The notes: generated from the letters alone by a model not told the origin. Positions 32,589-43,437 are shown, numbered from the stretch's first letter. The stretch: 64,000 nucleotides of DNA from Buchnera aphidicola (Sipha maydis) (GCF_024029855.1 NZ_CP097205.1:1-64000), one strand, 5' to 3'. Program-made: numbers and translations.

Positions 32589-33797
32589 ATGTTAAAAAAA
32601 TTAATTTTGGTTTTAAATTGTGGTAGTTCATCTGTAAAGTTTTCTATATTTGATCCATTTTCTAAAAAAAAATATGTTTTCGGAAATATTGAATGTTTAT
32701 TTTTAAAGAATACACGAGCAAATATCGTAATAGATTCTAAAATTTATAAAGAGAAATTATTAGATTATAGTGATCATTTTTATGCTTTAAGTTTTGTGTT
32801 TAATTTTATTAAAAAAAAATTTTTTCATTTTTATAAAAATATTTATGGAATTGGTCATAGAGTAGTTCATGGAGGAGATAAAATTAATGAATCTATAATA
32901 ATTGATGAAAAAATATTAAAAATTATTAAAGATTCAGTAGTTTTTGCACCGTTGCATAATCCAGCAAATTTAATCGGAATTAAAATTGCATATAAGTTTT
33001 TCCCGAATCTAAAAAAAAAAAATATTGCTGTTTTTGATACGTCTTTTCATACTTCTATTCCTAAAAAATCATATTTATATGCAATTCCTTATAAATTCTA
33101 TAAAAAATATAAAATTCGGCGTTATGGAGCTCATGGTATTAGTTATAGTTATATTATGTTAAAATTAGAAAATATTTTACAAAAACCACAAAAAAAACTT
33201 AATGTTATTATTTGTCATTTAGGAAATGGTTCTTCTGTAACTGCTATTCAAAATGGGAAATCTATTGATACTTCGATGGGTTTAACTCCATTAGAAGGTT
33301 TGGTTATGGGTACAAGAAGTGGAGATTTAGATCCAGCTATTATTTTTTTTATGTATAATCAACTAGGTATAAAAATAAAGAATATAGAGAATATTTTAAC
33401 AAAGAAATCAGGTTTATTAGGAATAAATGGACATAGTAGCGATTGTCGTTATTTAGAAAAGAATTATTTTTTTCATGATGAGGCTAAATTAGCTATAGAT
33501 ATTTTTTGTCATAGATTATTAAAATATATTGGTTCATATAGTGTTTTAATAAAAGGAAAATTAGATGCGCTTGTTTTTACAGGAGGAATTGGTGAAAACT
33601 CTTTTTTAATAAGAAAAAAAATTATTTCTAAATTAAGTTTATTGGGATTTTATATAGATGATGATTTAAATATTTCTATTAAAAAGAAAAAAACTTATTT
33701 TATTAATAAAAAGAGTTCTCGTGATATATTAGTAATTCCTACTAAAGAAGAACTTTTTATTGCGATGGAAACTAGAAGATTAATAGAAAATCAGTAA
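32589..33797 (+). CDS. ackA: Acetate kinase
   Basis: Interconverts acetate plus ATP and acetyl phosphate plus ADP. It has 402 residues (E. coli 400). The acetokinase signatures LVLNCGSSSVKFSIFD and GHRVVHGGD are intact, as are DTSFHTSIP, HLGNGSSVTAI and TGGIGENS. It precedes pta on the same strand. Together with pta it converts acetyl-CoA to acetate with ATP gain, consistent with the pyruvate dehydrogenase genes at the end of the window. Confidence 0.98.
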   Translation: MLKKLILVLNCGSSSVKFSIFDPFSKKKYVFGNIECLFLKNTRANIVIDSKIYKEKLLDYSDHFYALSFVFNFIKKKFFHFYKNIYGIGHRVVHGGDKINESIIIDEKILKIIKDSVVFAPLHNPANLIGIKIAYKFFPNLKKKNIAVFDTSFHTSIPKKSYLYAIPYKFYKKYKIRRYGAHGISYSYIMLKLENILQKPQKKLNVIICHLGNGSSVTAIQNGKSIDTSMGLTPLEGLVMGTRSGDLDPAIIFFMYNQLGIKIKNIENILTKKSGLLGINGHSSDCRYLEKNYFFHDEAKLAIDIFCHRLLKYIGSYSVLIKGKLDALVFTGGIGENSFLIRKKIISKLSLLGFYIDDDLNISIKKKKTYFINKKSSRDILVIPTKEELFIAMETRRLIENQ

Positions 33798-33851
33798 CAA
33801 TTTTTTCACATATTTTATAATTTGTTTAAAATAAATATAAGGATTTTTTGT

Positions 33852-35972
33852 ATGACGCGAAATATTATTTTTATTCCAATAGGAGAAAATACAGATACCA
33901 AAACGGCTATTTTATCTTATTCAAAAATATTAGAAAAAAATAAAATTTCTTTTAGTGTTTTTACTCCCATTGTTGAAAAAAGTAAAAAAAAATATGTAAA
34001 AAACTTGTCCGATTATATAAAAAAAATTTATAGAACTTGCAAAGTAATAAATTCTGTTTATATTGATGATTTTACTATTTTATTAAAAAAAAAAATATAT
34101 ATATTATATTTAGAAAAAATTCTTGATTATTATTCTGTAAATAATCAAGAAGACGTTGTTTTAATAGAAGGAATTTCGTATAAAAATGATGTTTCTATGA
34201 ATTTTTTTAATCAATTAAATTTAGATATATCACATATTTTAAACGCAGAAATTATTTTTATACTTAATTTCAATAAAAATTTTATACAAGATTTTTTATA
34301 TAAAAGTTATATTATTCATAATTTTTTTCTGAAGAAAAATAACTCTAGGTGTTTAGGAATTATAATTAATTTATTAGATAACGTTTCTTTAGAAGAATCT
34401 TTATTCACAAAAAAATTATATTTAAAAAATGTACAAGATAAATTTGTTTCAAAGAATTCTTGTATAGAATGTCAACACATTCCTATTTTAGGAATTGTAT
34501 CTTTAAATAAAAAAAAATTTTCTATTGAAAGAAGAAAATTATTAGATCAATTAAATGTTAAAAAAAAATATATTAAAAATATTTCAGATTGTGTAATTAA
34601 CTTAATTATTTTATATAAACGTGGTTCTGAAAATATAAAAAATTTTTTAAATGAAAATGTTTTATTAATAGTTCAAGATTCTGATTTTTTTTCTTTGTAT
34701 AAATTTTATGATATTTTTAGACAAAATAATATTTTTTTTTCAATATTAGTTATTACGAATAACTCTTTTCAGATATGTAATAGTGAATTATATTTAAAAT
34801 TGAAGAATCTTGGAATTTCTATTTTTATGACATATCTTGAAAATTTTGAAATTTTTTATTATTTAAATCAAATTCATTATTGTTATAATAATAAATTTTC
34901 TAAAAAAGATTCTACAAAGTTCATTTTTTCTACTATATCAGATAAACTGTTGAATATTTTAGAAGATAATGAAAATATAAATATAGAAATATCTTCTTAT
35001 AAATTTTTATATCATTTAAAAAAAATTTCTCAAAATATTAAAAGAACAATTATTTTTCCTGAAGGAGAAAATAGCAATATTATTCAAGCAGTAAATTTAT
35101 GTGATAAATTAAATATTTGTAATTGTGTTTTAATTGGAAATTCTAATTTAATTTATAAAAAATCTCAGAAATTAAATATTAATTTACCAGAGTCAATAAA
35201 AATATATGATCCTAAGTTATTAATTAGTCAGTATATTAATATTTTTAGTAAAATTTATAAAATTCTTGATGTAAAAGAGTGTGAAAAAATTTTAAAAAAA
35301 AATAATATTATTATATCTATGATTTTATTGAATAAATTTTTGCAATATCATGGATTGGTTGCTGGAATTGAAAATACAACTGCTGATGTGATTCGCCCAG
35401 CTTTAAAAGTAATAGGGATGAAAAAAAATATAAAATTAATTTCATCCATATTTTTTATGCTATTTGAGGAAAAAGTTTTTGTTTATGGAGATTGCGCAAT
35501 TAACCCTAATCCGAGTGCTTTAGATTTATCTGAAATTGCTATACAATCCGCTGATTCTGCAAAATTATTTGGAATTACTCCGAAGATAGCTATGTTATCA
35601 TATTCTACTAATGATTCCGGTTCAGGAATAATGGTAGATAAGGTAAGACTTGCTACTGATTTAGTACGTCAAAAAAGACCAGATTTAATTGTAGAGGGTC
35701 CAATACAATATGATTCTGCTACAAGTGCATCTGTTGCTGAAATAAAATGTCCGAATTCTAAAATTTTTGGTAAAGCAAATGTGTTTGTTTTTCCTGACTT
35801 AAATAGTGGAAATATTACTTATAAAGCAGTTCAAAGATCTTGCTCAATCATTTCTATTGGTCCGATGATACAAGGTTTAAATAAACCAATTAATGATCTT
35901 TCTAGAGGAGCTTCTATCGAAGATATTTTATATACTATTGCAGTGACTGTAATTCAATCTTATGAAAAATAA
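33852..35972 (+). CDS. pta: Phosphate acetyltransferase
   Basis: Interconverts acetyl-CoA and acetyl phosphate. I place the start at the ATG at 33852 (706 residues; E. coli 714): AAGGA lies at 33839-33843 with 8-base spacing, and MTRNIIFIPIGENT aligns with the usual N-terminus. An in-frame ATG at 33822 would add ten residues without family support. The N-terminal P-loop-like and DRTGG-type domains are strongly degenerate. The C-terminal catalytic domain is conserved: YGDCAINPNPSA, EIAIQSADSA, KRPDLIVEGPIQYDSA, FPDLNSGNITYKAVQRS. Two conserved loops differ: the usual SGAVHTT is AGIENTT, and STGTSGAG is STNDSGSG. Activity is likely but not certain. Confidence 0.95.
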   Translation: MTRNIIFIPIGENTDTKTAILSYSKILEKNKISFSVFTPIVEKSKKKYVKNLSDYIKKIYRTCKVINSVYIDDFTILLKKKIYILYLEKILDYYSVNNQEDVVLIEGISYKNDVSMNFFNQLNLDISHILNAEIIFILNFNKNFIQDFLYKSYIIHNFFLKKNNSRCLGIIINLLDNVSLEESLFTKKLYLKNVQDKFVSKNSCIECQHIPILGIVSLNKKKFSIERRKLLDQLNVKKKYIKNISDCVINLIILYKRGSENIKNFLNENVLLIVQDSDFFSLYKFYDIFRQNNIFFSILVITNNSFQICNSELYLKLKNLGISIFMTYLENFEIFYYLNQIHYCYNNKFSKKDSTKFIFSTISDKLLNILEDNENINIEISSYKFLYHLKKISQNIKRTIIFPEGENSNIIQAVNLCDKLNICNCVLIGNSNLIYKKSQKLNINLPESIKIYDPKLLISQYINIFSKIYKILDVKECEKILKKNNIIISMILLNKFLQYHGLVAGIENTTADVIRPALKVIGMKKNIKLISSIFFMLFEEKVFVYGDCAINPNPSALDLSEIAIQSADSAKLFGITPKIAMLSYSTNDSGSGIMVDKVRLATDLVRQKRPDLIVEGPIQYDSATSASVAEIKCPNSKIFGKANVFVFPDLNSGNITYKAVQRSCSIISIGPMIQGLNKPINDLSRGASIEDILYTIAVTVIQSYEK

Positions 35973-35993
35973 TTTTTAAAGTATTTTATTCAT

Positions 35994-36263
35994 TTATATA
36001 TATAGTTTTATTGTAATATTATTTAATAGTTTACAACAACATGTAAGAATTTCATTTTTTTGTAAAGAAGCTAAAGGATATTTTTTAAAATATAATATTT
36101 TTCCTTTCATTAAAGTGACTCTACATGTTCCACAGTATCCTTTTTGACAGTGATAATCAATGGGAATATTATTTTTTATGAGAATATTTAGTAAAGATAA
36201 TTTTTTTTCTTGACATATTATTTTTAGTTTTTTTTTGTATATTGTAATAATTTTTTTTACCAT
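35994..36263 (-). CDS. yfaE: YfaE-type [2Fe-2S] ferredoxin for ribonucleotide reductase
   Basis: Small plant-type ferredoxin, 89 residues (E. coli 84), thought to supply electrons for maintaining the di-iron tyrosyl radical cofactor of NrdB. Cluster ligands are visible as CQKGYCGTC near residue 40 and a further Cys in EILTCCCKLL. Its ATG is one base past the nrdB stop, so nrdA-nrdB-yfaE form one operon as in E. coli. It converges on pta with only 21 bases between stops. Confidence 0.93.
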   Translation of the reverse strand: MVKKIITIYKKKLKIICQEKKLSLLNILIKNNIPIDYHCQKGYCGTCRVTLMKGKILYFKKYPLASLQKNEILTCCCKLLNNITIKLYI

Positions 36264-36264
36264 G

Positions 36265-37392
36265 TTATAACTTAAAATTTTTAAAATCTTTTTTTGAAAT
36301 ATTTGAATTAATTTGTCCTACTAAGTAAGATGTTGTTTCTACTTCTTGTGGTGCTACTTGAACATTATCTGAAATTAACCAAGAATTTATCCAAGGAATT
36401 GGATTAGAACTAGTTTTAAAATATGGTTTTAGTCCAATAGCTTGCATTCTAATGTTTGTTATATATTCGATATATTGACATATAATTTTTTGGTTTAAAC
36501 CTAACATAGAACCGTTTTTAAAAAGATATTTTGCCCAATTTTTTTCTTGTTCTGCAACTATTAAAAATATTTTATAAGCTTCTTTTTTATATTTTAAACT
36601 TGTTTTATACATTTTTTCATTTTTTTCATTATAAAAAATATTTAACATATGTTGTGTTCCTGTCAAATGTAATGCTTCATCTCGTGCTATTAATTTAATT
36701 ATTTTTGCGTTTCCTTCCATAATTTCTCTTTCAGCAAATGCAAAAGAACAAGCAAAACTAACATAAAAACGGATAGCTTCTAGTGCATTGACGCTAATTA
36801 AACATAAATATAATTTTTTTTTTAATTTTTTTAATGTAATTTTTTTTTTTTTATTGTTTAAAATATGTTGTCCTTCTCCAAATAAATTCCAATAGGCATT
36901 TAAATAAATTAATTCATCATAATATTTTGCAATATCTTTTGCTCTTAAAGAGATATTTTCATTATCTACAATATCATTAAATATTGAAGATGGGTAATGT
37001 GTAATATTTCTTATAATATGTGTATATGATCTTGAATGAATAGTTTCTGAAAAAGACCATGTTTGAATCCATGTTTCTAATTCAGGTATTGAAACAATCG
37101 GTAAGAAAGCAATATTTGGACTTCTTCCTTGAATGGAGTCTAGTAATGTTTGATATTTTAAATTACTTAAAAAAATATGTTTTTCATTTTTTGATAAATT
37201 TTGAAAATCAATTCTATCTTTAGAAAGATCAATCTCTTCAGGTCTCCAAAAAAAAGATAATTGTTTTTCTGTAATTTTTTCAAAAATAATATATTTTTGT
37301 TGGTCATATCTAGAAATATTGACTGATTGACCAAAAAACATTGGTTCTTTTAATTGATTATTTTTTTTTTTAGAAAAAGTAGTAAATTTCAT
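36265..37392 (-). CDS. nrdB: Ribonucleoside-diphosphate reductase 1, beta subunit
   Basis: Di-iron/tyrosyl-radical subunit of class Ia ribonucleotide reductase. It has 375 residues (E. coli 376). Iron ligands and the radical Tyr lie in [15 protein letters not shown]; further ligands are in [12 protein letters not shown] and [15 protein letters not shown]. The C-terminus ([14 protein letters not shown]) is the part that docks on NrdA. It is flanked by nrdA 27 bases upstream and yfaE immediately downstream. Confidence 0.98.
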   Translation of the reverse strand: MKFTTFSKKKNNQLKEPMFFGQSVNISRYDQQKYIIFEKITEKQLSFFWRPEEIDLSKDRIDFQNLSKNEKHIFLSNLKYQTLLDSIQGRSPNIAFLPIVSIPELETWIQTWSFSETIHSRSYTHIIRNITHYPSSIFNDIVDNENISLRAKDIAKYYDELIYLNAYWNLFGEGQHILNNKKKKITLKKLKKKLYLCLISVNALEAIRFYVSFACSFAFAEREIMEGNAKIIKLIARDEALHLTGTQHMLNIFYNEKNEKMYKTSLKYKKEAYKIFLIVAEQEKNWAKYLFKNGSMLGLNQKIICQYIEYITNIRMQAIGLKPYFKTSSNPIPWINSWLISDNVQVAPQEVETTSYLVGQINSNISKKDFKNFKL

Positions 37393-37419
37393 TTTTAACC
37401 TTAAATTTTATATTTTATT

Positions 37420-39711
37420 TTAAATAAAACATACTTCATTGCAATTTTTTTTGTTATCATTTTTTTTTAAAAAATTGTTTTGAAAATTTTTATCACCATC
37501 TTTTGTATTTTGGTAATATAGAGTTTTTATTCCATATTTATAAGCAATTAGAATATCTTCTATCATTGTTTTCATAGGTATTTTTTCATTTTTAAATTTT
37601 TTTGGATTATAGTTTGTATTTACTGAAATAGATTGATCGATGAATTTTTGCATGATTCCACATAAATGAAGATATCCGATATTATTTGGAATATTCCAAA
37701 GTAATTCATAGTTTGATTTAAGTTTTTCATATTCTGGTACTACTTGTTTTAATATTCCATCTTTGGAAGCTTTAATTGTAATATATCCTCTTGGTGGTTC
37801 AATTCCATTCGTTGCATTAGAAATTTGAGAAGAAGTTTCTGATGGCATTAAAGCAGATAGAGTTGAATTTCTTAAGCCATATTTTTTTATTTTTTGTCTT
37901 AACTTTTCCCAATTTAAATGGAGTTTTTCATTACAAATAAAATCAATATCTTTTTTATAAGTATCTATTGGAAGAATTCCTTTAGAGTAATTTGTATCTT
38001 GAAAAAATTTACATGCGCCTTTTTCTTTTGATAAATTACATGAAGATTGTAAAAGATAATATTGTATTGCTTCAAAAGTTTTATGAGTAAGTTTATTTGC
38101 ACTACCATCGGAGTAACGAACGTTATTTTTTGCTAAATAATAAGCAAAGTTAATTACACCAACACCTAATGATCTTCTGTTTTTAGCGCTTTTTTTTGCT
38201 GAATAAATTGGGTATTCTTGATAATCTAGTATTTCATCTAATGCTCTTACAATTAAATTTGTAATTTTTTTGATTTCTTTTAGTTTTTTTATTGTTCCTA
38301 AGTTAATTGCAGATAATGTGCAAAGTGCAATTTCTCCTTTGTGATCATGAATATCATTGATTGGAGTAGTTGGAAGTGTGATTTCTAAACATAAATTTGA
38401 TTGTTTAATGGGTGCTTTTCGAGGGTTAAATGCACTATGTGAATTGCAATGATCTACATTTTGTATATATATTCTTCCTGTAGATGTTCTTTCTTTTAAA
38501 ATTAATGTAAATAAATCTAAAGCTTTTATTTGTTTTTTACGAATATTATTATTGTTTTCATATTTTATATATAATTTTTTAAATTTTTTTTGATTGGAAA
38601 AAAAATATTTATATAGATTTGGAACATCAGATGGACTAAACAAAGTAATTTTTTTTCTTAAAATCATTCTTTTATACATAAATTTATTTATTTGAACAGC
38701 ATAATCCATGTGTCTAATTCTATTTTCTTCAATTCCACGGTTATTTTTTAAAACAATTAAATTTTCTACTTCTAAATGCCATATGGGATAAAATACAGTT
38801 GCAGATCCTCCTCTTACTCCACCTTGAGAACATGATTTTACTGCTGTTTGAAAATGTTTATAAAATGGAATACATCCTGTATGAAAAGTTTCTCCGTTTC
38901 TAATTGGACTACCTAAAGCTCTTATTTTTCCTGCATTAATTCCAATTCCAGCACGTTTTGATACATATTTTATAATTGCATTAGCGGTTGCATTAATAGA
39001 ATTTAAACTATCATCACATTCAATTAGTACACATGAACTAAATTGACGATTTGGTGTTCGTACTCCAGCCATAATCGGAGTTGGCAAGGAAATTTGAAAA
39101 GTTGATATAGCATTGTAAAATTTTTTTATATATTTTAATCTTTTTTTTTTTGGATATTTTAAAAAAACGCATATAGAAATTAGAATATATAAAAATTGTG
39201 CCGTTTCATAAATTTTTCCTGTAATTCTATTTTTTATTAAGTATTTTCCTTCCATTTGTTTGATTGCTGCATATGAAAAGTTCATATCTCTATTATGTTG
39301 AATAAAATTATCTATTTGATTAATTTCTATGATTGAATATTTTTTTAATATTTTTTTATCATATTTTTTTTTTTTAATCATTTTTTTAATATGTTGATAT
39401 AATTTTGGCGGATTAAATGTTCCATATGCTTTTTTTCTTAAATGAAAAACAACTAATCTTGCAGATAAATATTGATAATCTGAGTTTGTTTCTGAAATTA
39501 AGTCAGCAGAAGATTTAATAATTATTTTATGAATATCTTTTGTTTTAATTCCATTATAAAATTGTATTTTAGATTTGAGTTCAATTTTCGAAATAGAAAT
39601 ATTTTTAAGACCTTGTGATGCCCAAAGTAATATTTTATGAATTTTTTTTAAATTCATAAGTTCTTTTTTCCCATTTCTTTTTGTAACATATAAACTTTGT
39701 TTCACTTTCAT
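37420..39711 (-). CDS. nrdA: Ribonucleoside-diphosphate reductase 1, alpha subunit
   Basis: Catalytic subunit converting ribonucleoside diphosphates to deoxy forms. It has 763 residues (E. coli 761). An N-terminal ATP-cone is present (KRNGKKELMNLKKIHK). Active-site cysteines are in RQFSSCVLIECDDS, NLCLEITLPTTP (thiyl radical Cys and the nearby Glu) and GEIALCTLSAINLG. The C-terminal shuttle pair is CNEVC, a CxxxC spacing rather than the E. coli CxxxxC. It starts the nrdA-nrdB-yfaE operon, 87 bases downstream of gyrA on the same strand. Confidence 0.98.
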   Translation of the reverse strand: MKVKQSLYVTKRNGKKELMNLKKIHKILLWASQGLKNISISKIELKSKIQFYNGIKTKDIHKIIIKSSADLISETNSDYQYLSARLVVFHLRKKAYGTFNPPKLYQHIKKMIKKKKYDKKILKKYSIIEINQIDNFIQHNRDMNFSYAAIKQMEGKYLIKNRITGKIYETAQFLYILISICVFLKYPKKKRLKYIKKFYNAISTFQISLPTPIMAGVRTPNRQFSSCVLIECDDSLNSINATANAIIKYVSKRAGIGINAGKIRALGSPIRNGETFHTGCIPFYKHFQTAVKSCSQGGVRGGSATVFYPIWHLEVENLIVLKNNRGIEENRIRHMDYAVQINKFMYKRMILRKKITLFSPSDVPNLYKYFFSNQKKFKKLYIKYENNNNIRKKQIKALDLFTLILKERTSTGRIYIQNVDHCNSHSAFNPRKAPIKQSNLCLEITLPTTPINDIHDHKGEIALCTLSAINLGTIKKLKEIKKITNLIVRALDEILDYQEYPIYSAKKSAKNRRSLGVGVINFAYYLAKNNVRYSDGSANKLTHKTFEAIQYYLLQSSCNLSKEKGACKFFQDTNYSKGILPIDTYKKDIDFICNEKLHLNWEKLRQKIKKYGLRNSTLSALMPSETSSQISNATNGIEPPRGYITIKASKDGILKQVVPEYEKLKSNYELLWNIPNNIGYLHLCGIMQKFIDQSISVNTNYNPKKFKNEKIPMKTMIEDILIAYKYGIKTLYYQNTKDGDKNFQNNFLKKNDNKKNCNEVCFI

Positions 39712-39798
39712 TTTACCTATTTAAAACTTTTTATTAAAAAATTATGAGTATTATTTAAAAAAAGTAATTATAAATTTATTTATATAAATATAAAGTTT

Positions 39799-42294
39799 TT
39801 ATATTAATTTTTCTTTTATTTTTTGTAAACCAACTACTTTTTCTTTTTTAAACATTCTTATTAGTATTACTCCTTGAGTATTCCGTTTTAAAACATTTAT
39901 TTCAGATACTCTGGTTCTTACTAATTTTCCAGCATTTGTAATTATTATTATTTGATTTTTTTCTTTAACTTGTATTGCTTTAACAACAGATTTATTTTTT
40001 TTAGTAATTTTAATAGATATTACCCCTTTTGTCAGTCTAGATTTTATTGGAAATTCTTTTATATTAGTTCTTTTTCCATATCCTTTTTGAGTAATAACTA
40101 ATATTTCTCCATTTTTTTTAGGAATTATTAAAGAAACTACTTTATCTTTTTTATCTATTTTAATTCCTTTGACTCCGGTTGCAGTTCTTCCCATTGATCT
40201 GACATATTTTTCTGAAAATTGCACTACTTTTCCTTTAGATGTGAATAACATGATATTATCATTACCAGAAGTGAGAGATACTCCAATTAATTCATCATTA
40301 TTTTTTAAATTTAATGCAATAATTCCTTTGTTTCTAGGATTTTGAAATTCTTTTAAAGCTGTTTTTTTAACGATTCCAAGCGCAGTTGCCATGAATATAT
40401 TTTTTTGTTTTTTATATTTTTTTAATGGAAGAATAGCTGTTATTCTTTCTTTTTTACTAAGTGGTAATAAATTAACTATTGGTTTTCCTCGAGAATGACG
40501 ATTGGATTCTGGAAGTTGATAAACTTGCATCCAATATATTATTCCTCTACTTGAAAAGCATAATATTGTGTCATGAGTATTTGCAATAATAAGATTTTCA
40601 ATATAATCTTCTGCTTTCATTTTAGTTGCGTATTTTCCTTTTCCTCCTCTTTTTTGTGCTTCATATTCATTTATTGGTTGATATTTTACATATCCTGCAT
40701 GTGATAAAGTAACTACAACATTTTTTGAAATAATCATATCTTGTATTTGAATATTAGATGTTTTTTTTTTGATTTCTGTTCTTCTCGGATCTCCAAAATT
40801 GTTTTTTATTTGTTTTAGTTCTTTTTTAATTACTTGTATCATTTTTTTTTCTTTGCTTAGTATTTTTTTAAAATAAAAAATTTTTTTTTGTATTTTTTTA
40901 TATTGTAGAATAATTTTTTGATGTTCTAGATGAGTTAATTTATTTAATTTTGTATTGAGTATTTTATGAACTTGTTCGGAAGAAAAAAAATATTTTTTTT
41001 GATTATTGTTTTTGTAACTGATTAATTTTTTTGTTTCAGAATCTATAGTCCATTTTTTTGATAATAAAAAATTTTTTGCTTGTGTTATGTTTTTTGATTG
41101 TTTAATATAATTAATAATTAAGTCGACATTTGTTAAAGCAACAGCTAATCCTTCTAATAAAATAATTTTTTTTTTATATTTTTTATAATTAAATATACAT
41201 CTACGTGTAACAATTTCTTTTCTATGCATAACAAAATATTTCAAAATATCTTTTAAATTCATTAATTTTGGTTGTCCTTTATTTAAAGCTACCATATTAA
41301 TTCCAAAAGATGTTTGCAATCCTGTTAAAGCATATAATTTATTTAAAACAATTTCAGAAATAGATTCTTTTTTAACTTCAATTACAATTCGCATGCCATC
41401 TTTATCACTTTCGTCTCTTAGCGCAGATATCCCTTCAATTTTTTTTTCTTTAACTAAAAAAGCGATTTTTTCAATTAAGCGTGATTTATTTGTTTGATAC
41501 GGTAATTGATATATTATGATTTTTTGTTTTTTCGTTTTTATATTTTTTTCAATTTTTACTCGTGCTCGTAAATAAATTTTTCCTTTTCCTGTTTTATATG
41601 CTTTTTTGATACCTTCTTTTCCATTAATTATTCCATATGTTGGAAAATCAGGTCCAGGAATATATTGCATTAATTTTTTTAAACTTATTTTTGGATTTTT
41701 TATATATTGTAAACAAGCATCAATTGTTTCATTTAAATTATGTGGAGGGATATTAGTCGCCATGCCAACAGCTATTCCAGATGATCCATTTATTAATAAA
41801 TTTGGAATTTCTGCAGGTAAAATTTCAGGAATTTTTTCTGTTCCATCATAATTTTTAGTAAATTTTACAGTGTTTTTATCTAAATCATTTAGAAGAGTAT
41901 GTGCGATTTTTGACATTCTAATTTCAGTATATCTCATTGCTGCAGGAGAATCTCCATCAATAGATCCAAAATTTCCTTGACCATCTATTAAAATATATCT
42001 TAAAGAAAAAAATTGCGCCATACGAACAATTGAATCGTATACAGCGTTATCTCCATGAGGATGATATTTTCCAATTACATCACCAACTATACGAGCTGAT
42101 TTTTTATATGGTTTATTCCATGTATTTTTTAATATATTCATTGCAAAAAGTATTCTTCTATGGACAGGTTTTAAACCATCTCTCACGTCAGGTAATGCTC
42201 TTCCGATAATGACAGACATAGCATAATCTAAATAAGAATTTTTTAATTCTTTTTCAATTTTTACATCTATTATTTCTTTAGCAAATTTTTTCAT
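39799..42294 (-). CDS. gyrA: DNA gyrase subunit A
   Basis: Breakage-reunion subunit of gyrase. It has 831 residues against 875 in E. coli. The catalytic Tyr is in [11 protein letters not shown], about residue 122, and the N-terminal [15 protein letters not shown] block ([11 protein letters not shown]) is conserved. The C-terminal beta-pinwheel retains the GyrA box as QKRGGKG (consensus QRRGGKG), so DNA wrapping and negative supercoiling should be possible. The protein ends just after [14 protein letters not shown]: the acidic C-terminal tail of E. coli is entirely absent. In E. coli ubiG lies between gyrA and nrdA; here the two genes are 87 bases apart. Confidence 0.98.
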   Translation of the reverse strand: MKKFAKEIIDVKIEKELKNSYLDYAMSVIIGRALPDVRDGLKPVHRRILFAMNILKNTWNKPYKKSARIVGDVIGKYHPHGDNAVYDSIVRMAQFFSLRYILIDGQGNFGSIDGDSPAAMRYTEIRMSKIAHTLLNDLDKNTVKFTKNYDGTEKIPEILPAEIPNLLINGSSGIAVGMATNIPPHNLNETIDACLQYIKNPKISLKKLMQYIPGPDFPTYGIINGKEGIKKAYKTGKGKIYLRARVKIEKNIKTKKQKIIIYQLPYQTNKSRLIEKIAFLVKEKKIEGISALRDESDKDGMRIVIEVKKESISEIVLNKLYALTGLQTSFGINMVALNKGQPKLMNLKDILKYFVMHRKEIVTRRCIFNYKKYKKKIILLEGLAVALTNVDLIINYIKQSKNITQAKNFLLSKKWTIDSETKKLISYKNNNQKKYFFSSEQVHKILNTKLNKLTHLEHQKIILQYKKIQKKIFYFKKILSKEKKMIQVIKKELKQIKNNFGDPRRTEIKKKTSNIQIQDMIISKNVVVTLSHAGYVKYQPINEYEAQKRGGKGKYATKMKAEDYIENLIIANTHDTILCFSSRGIIYWMQVYQLPESNRHSRGKPIVNLLPLSKKERITAILPLKKYKKQKNIFMATALGIVKKTALKEFQNPRNKGIIALNLKNNDELIGVSLTSGNDNIMLFTSKGKVVQFSEKYVRSMGRTATGVKGIKIDKKDKVVSLIIPKKNGEILVITQKGYGKRTNIKEFPIKSRLTKGVISIKITKKNKSVVKAIQVKEKNQIIIITNAGKLVRTRVSEINVLKRNTQGVILIRMFKKEKVVGLQKIKEKLI

Positions 42295-42546
42295 TCAGTT
42301 GTTTCTCTTTATTCTACATTGATATATTTTTATATTTTAATTATAACATAATGCTATAATTCGGTGAATCTTAGCAAAATATAATTTTTTTTTGGATACA
42401 TTTTAGAAAAATTTAAAATTAGAGTTTTACTATTATTTTAATTTATCTTAAAATATTTCTTATATTAAATAATAATTTTTGTTTTTATTAACAAAAAAAT
42501 TTTCAATTACTTAGTTTTTTAATCAATTAATTATTTTAAGGAAATT

Positions 42547-43314
42547 ATGGATAATAAAGAAAAAAAATTAATCGAAGAATTATTTTCTCGTTTAAGAAAA
42601 GCAGAAAACACATCTTCTAATAGAGATGAAAATGCAGAAAAATTTATTTATCATTGTTATGCAAAACAAAAAAATTCTATATATTATATGATTCAAACAA
42701 TTTTGGTTCAAGAAGTTGCTATAAAAAAATTAAATCAAATAATTGATCATTTAAAGAAAAATAAATCTAATACAACTACAAAAAAAACTTTTTTATCTGG
42801 TCTGCTTGAAAAATATATGCCGTATCAAAAAGAGGAAAGTAAAATTTTAAAAAATAATAATCCCATAAATAATACTTATAGTGAGAATAAATCTTCAGAA
42901 TCATCTTCTTCTCCTATGAATAATAATACTTTTTCTACTCCTTCTTCTTCTTCACATGGCAGTTTTCTTGGAAATGCTTTACAGACGGCTGCAGGAGTAG
43001 CTGGAGGAATGGTTGCTGGAAATATGTTAATGAATTTATTTAGCGGACAACATAGACCAGAAGATGAAATATTACATTCTGCACATGAGCATTATTTTCC
43101 TGTTCATGATTCACATGACATAAATAATGTATATGTAAATGATGATTTACATAAATCTGAAGATTTTCATAAAACTGGAAATACACTATCAGATAGTGAT
43201 GATGTTTTTCACGATGATATTTCAAATCATGATGGTAATTTTCTTGAAAATAATCATTATCATGGAACGAATAATGAAAGTATTTTAGATGATTTTGATG
43301 ATGACGATTATTAA
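42547..43314 (+). CDS. DUF2076-like protein with a His/Asp-rich tail
   Basis: 255 residues, no known function. The N-terminal ~85 residues (IEELFSRLRKAE, IYYMIQTILVQEVAIKKLNQ) and the glycine-rich segment SFLGNALQTAAGVAGGMVAGNMLM followed by LFSG resemble the DUF2076 (COG3416) family as I know it. A Ser/Asn-rich linker joins them. The last ~85 residues are packed with His, Asp and Glu (for example HSAHEHYFPVHDSHD and HDDISNHDGNF) and end DDFDDDDY. Such a tail could bind metal ions, but this is inference. No signal peptide is evident; the Gly/Ala-rich stretch is the only hydrophobic segment. It diverges from gyrA across 252 bases and converges on the peroxiredoxin gene. Confidence 0.75.
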   Translation: MDNKEKKLIEELFSRLRKAENTSSNRDENAEKFIYHCYAKQKNSIYYMIQTILVQEVAIKKLNQIIDHLKKNKSNTTTKKTFLSGLLEKYMPYQKEESKILKNNNPINNTYSENKSSESSSSPMNNNTFSTPSSSSHGSFLGNALQTAAGVAGGMVAGNMLMNLFSGQHRPEDEILHSAHEHYFPVHDSHDINNVYVNDDLHKSEDFHKTGNTLSDSDDVFHDDISNHDGNFLENNHYHGTNNESILDDFDDDDY

Positions 43315-43384
43315 TTATAAAGTGATAAATTTTTATATATTATAAATATATATTTTTTTAACTATAATTTAGTAAAATTTTTAC

Positions 43385-43430
43385 TCGATTAATCAAATCA
43401 TGAATGATATTTAAACATTTGATTAATCGA
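43385..43430. terminator. Perfect 14-bp inverted repeat between convergent genes
   Basis: The arms TCGATTAATCAAAT (43385-43398) and ATTTGATTAATCGA (43417-43430) are perfectly complementary, with an 18-base loop. They lie between the stops of the DUF2076-like gene and the peroxiredoxin gene, so they probably terminate both transcripts. No long T-run follows on either strand, so termination strength is uncertain. Confidence 0.6.
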
Positions 43431-43437
43431 ATATAAA

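Noticed and set aside
33822..33851. Upstream ATG giving a longer Pta
   Set aside because: The ten extra residues lack family support, and the ribosome binding site AAGGA fits the ATG at 33852.
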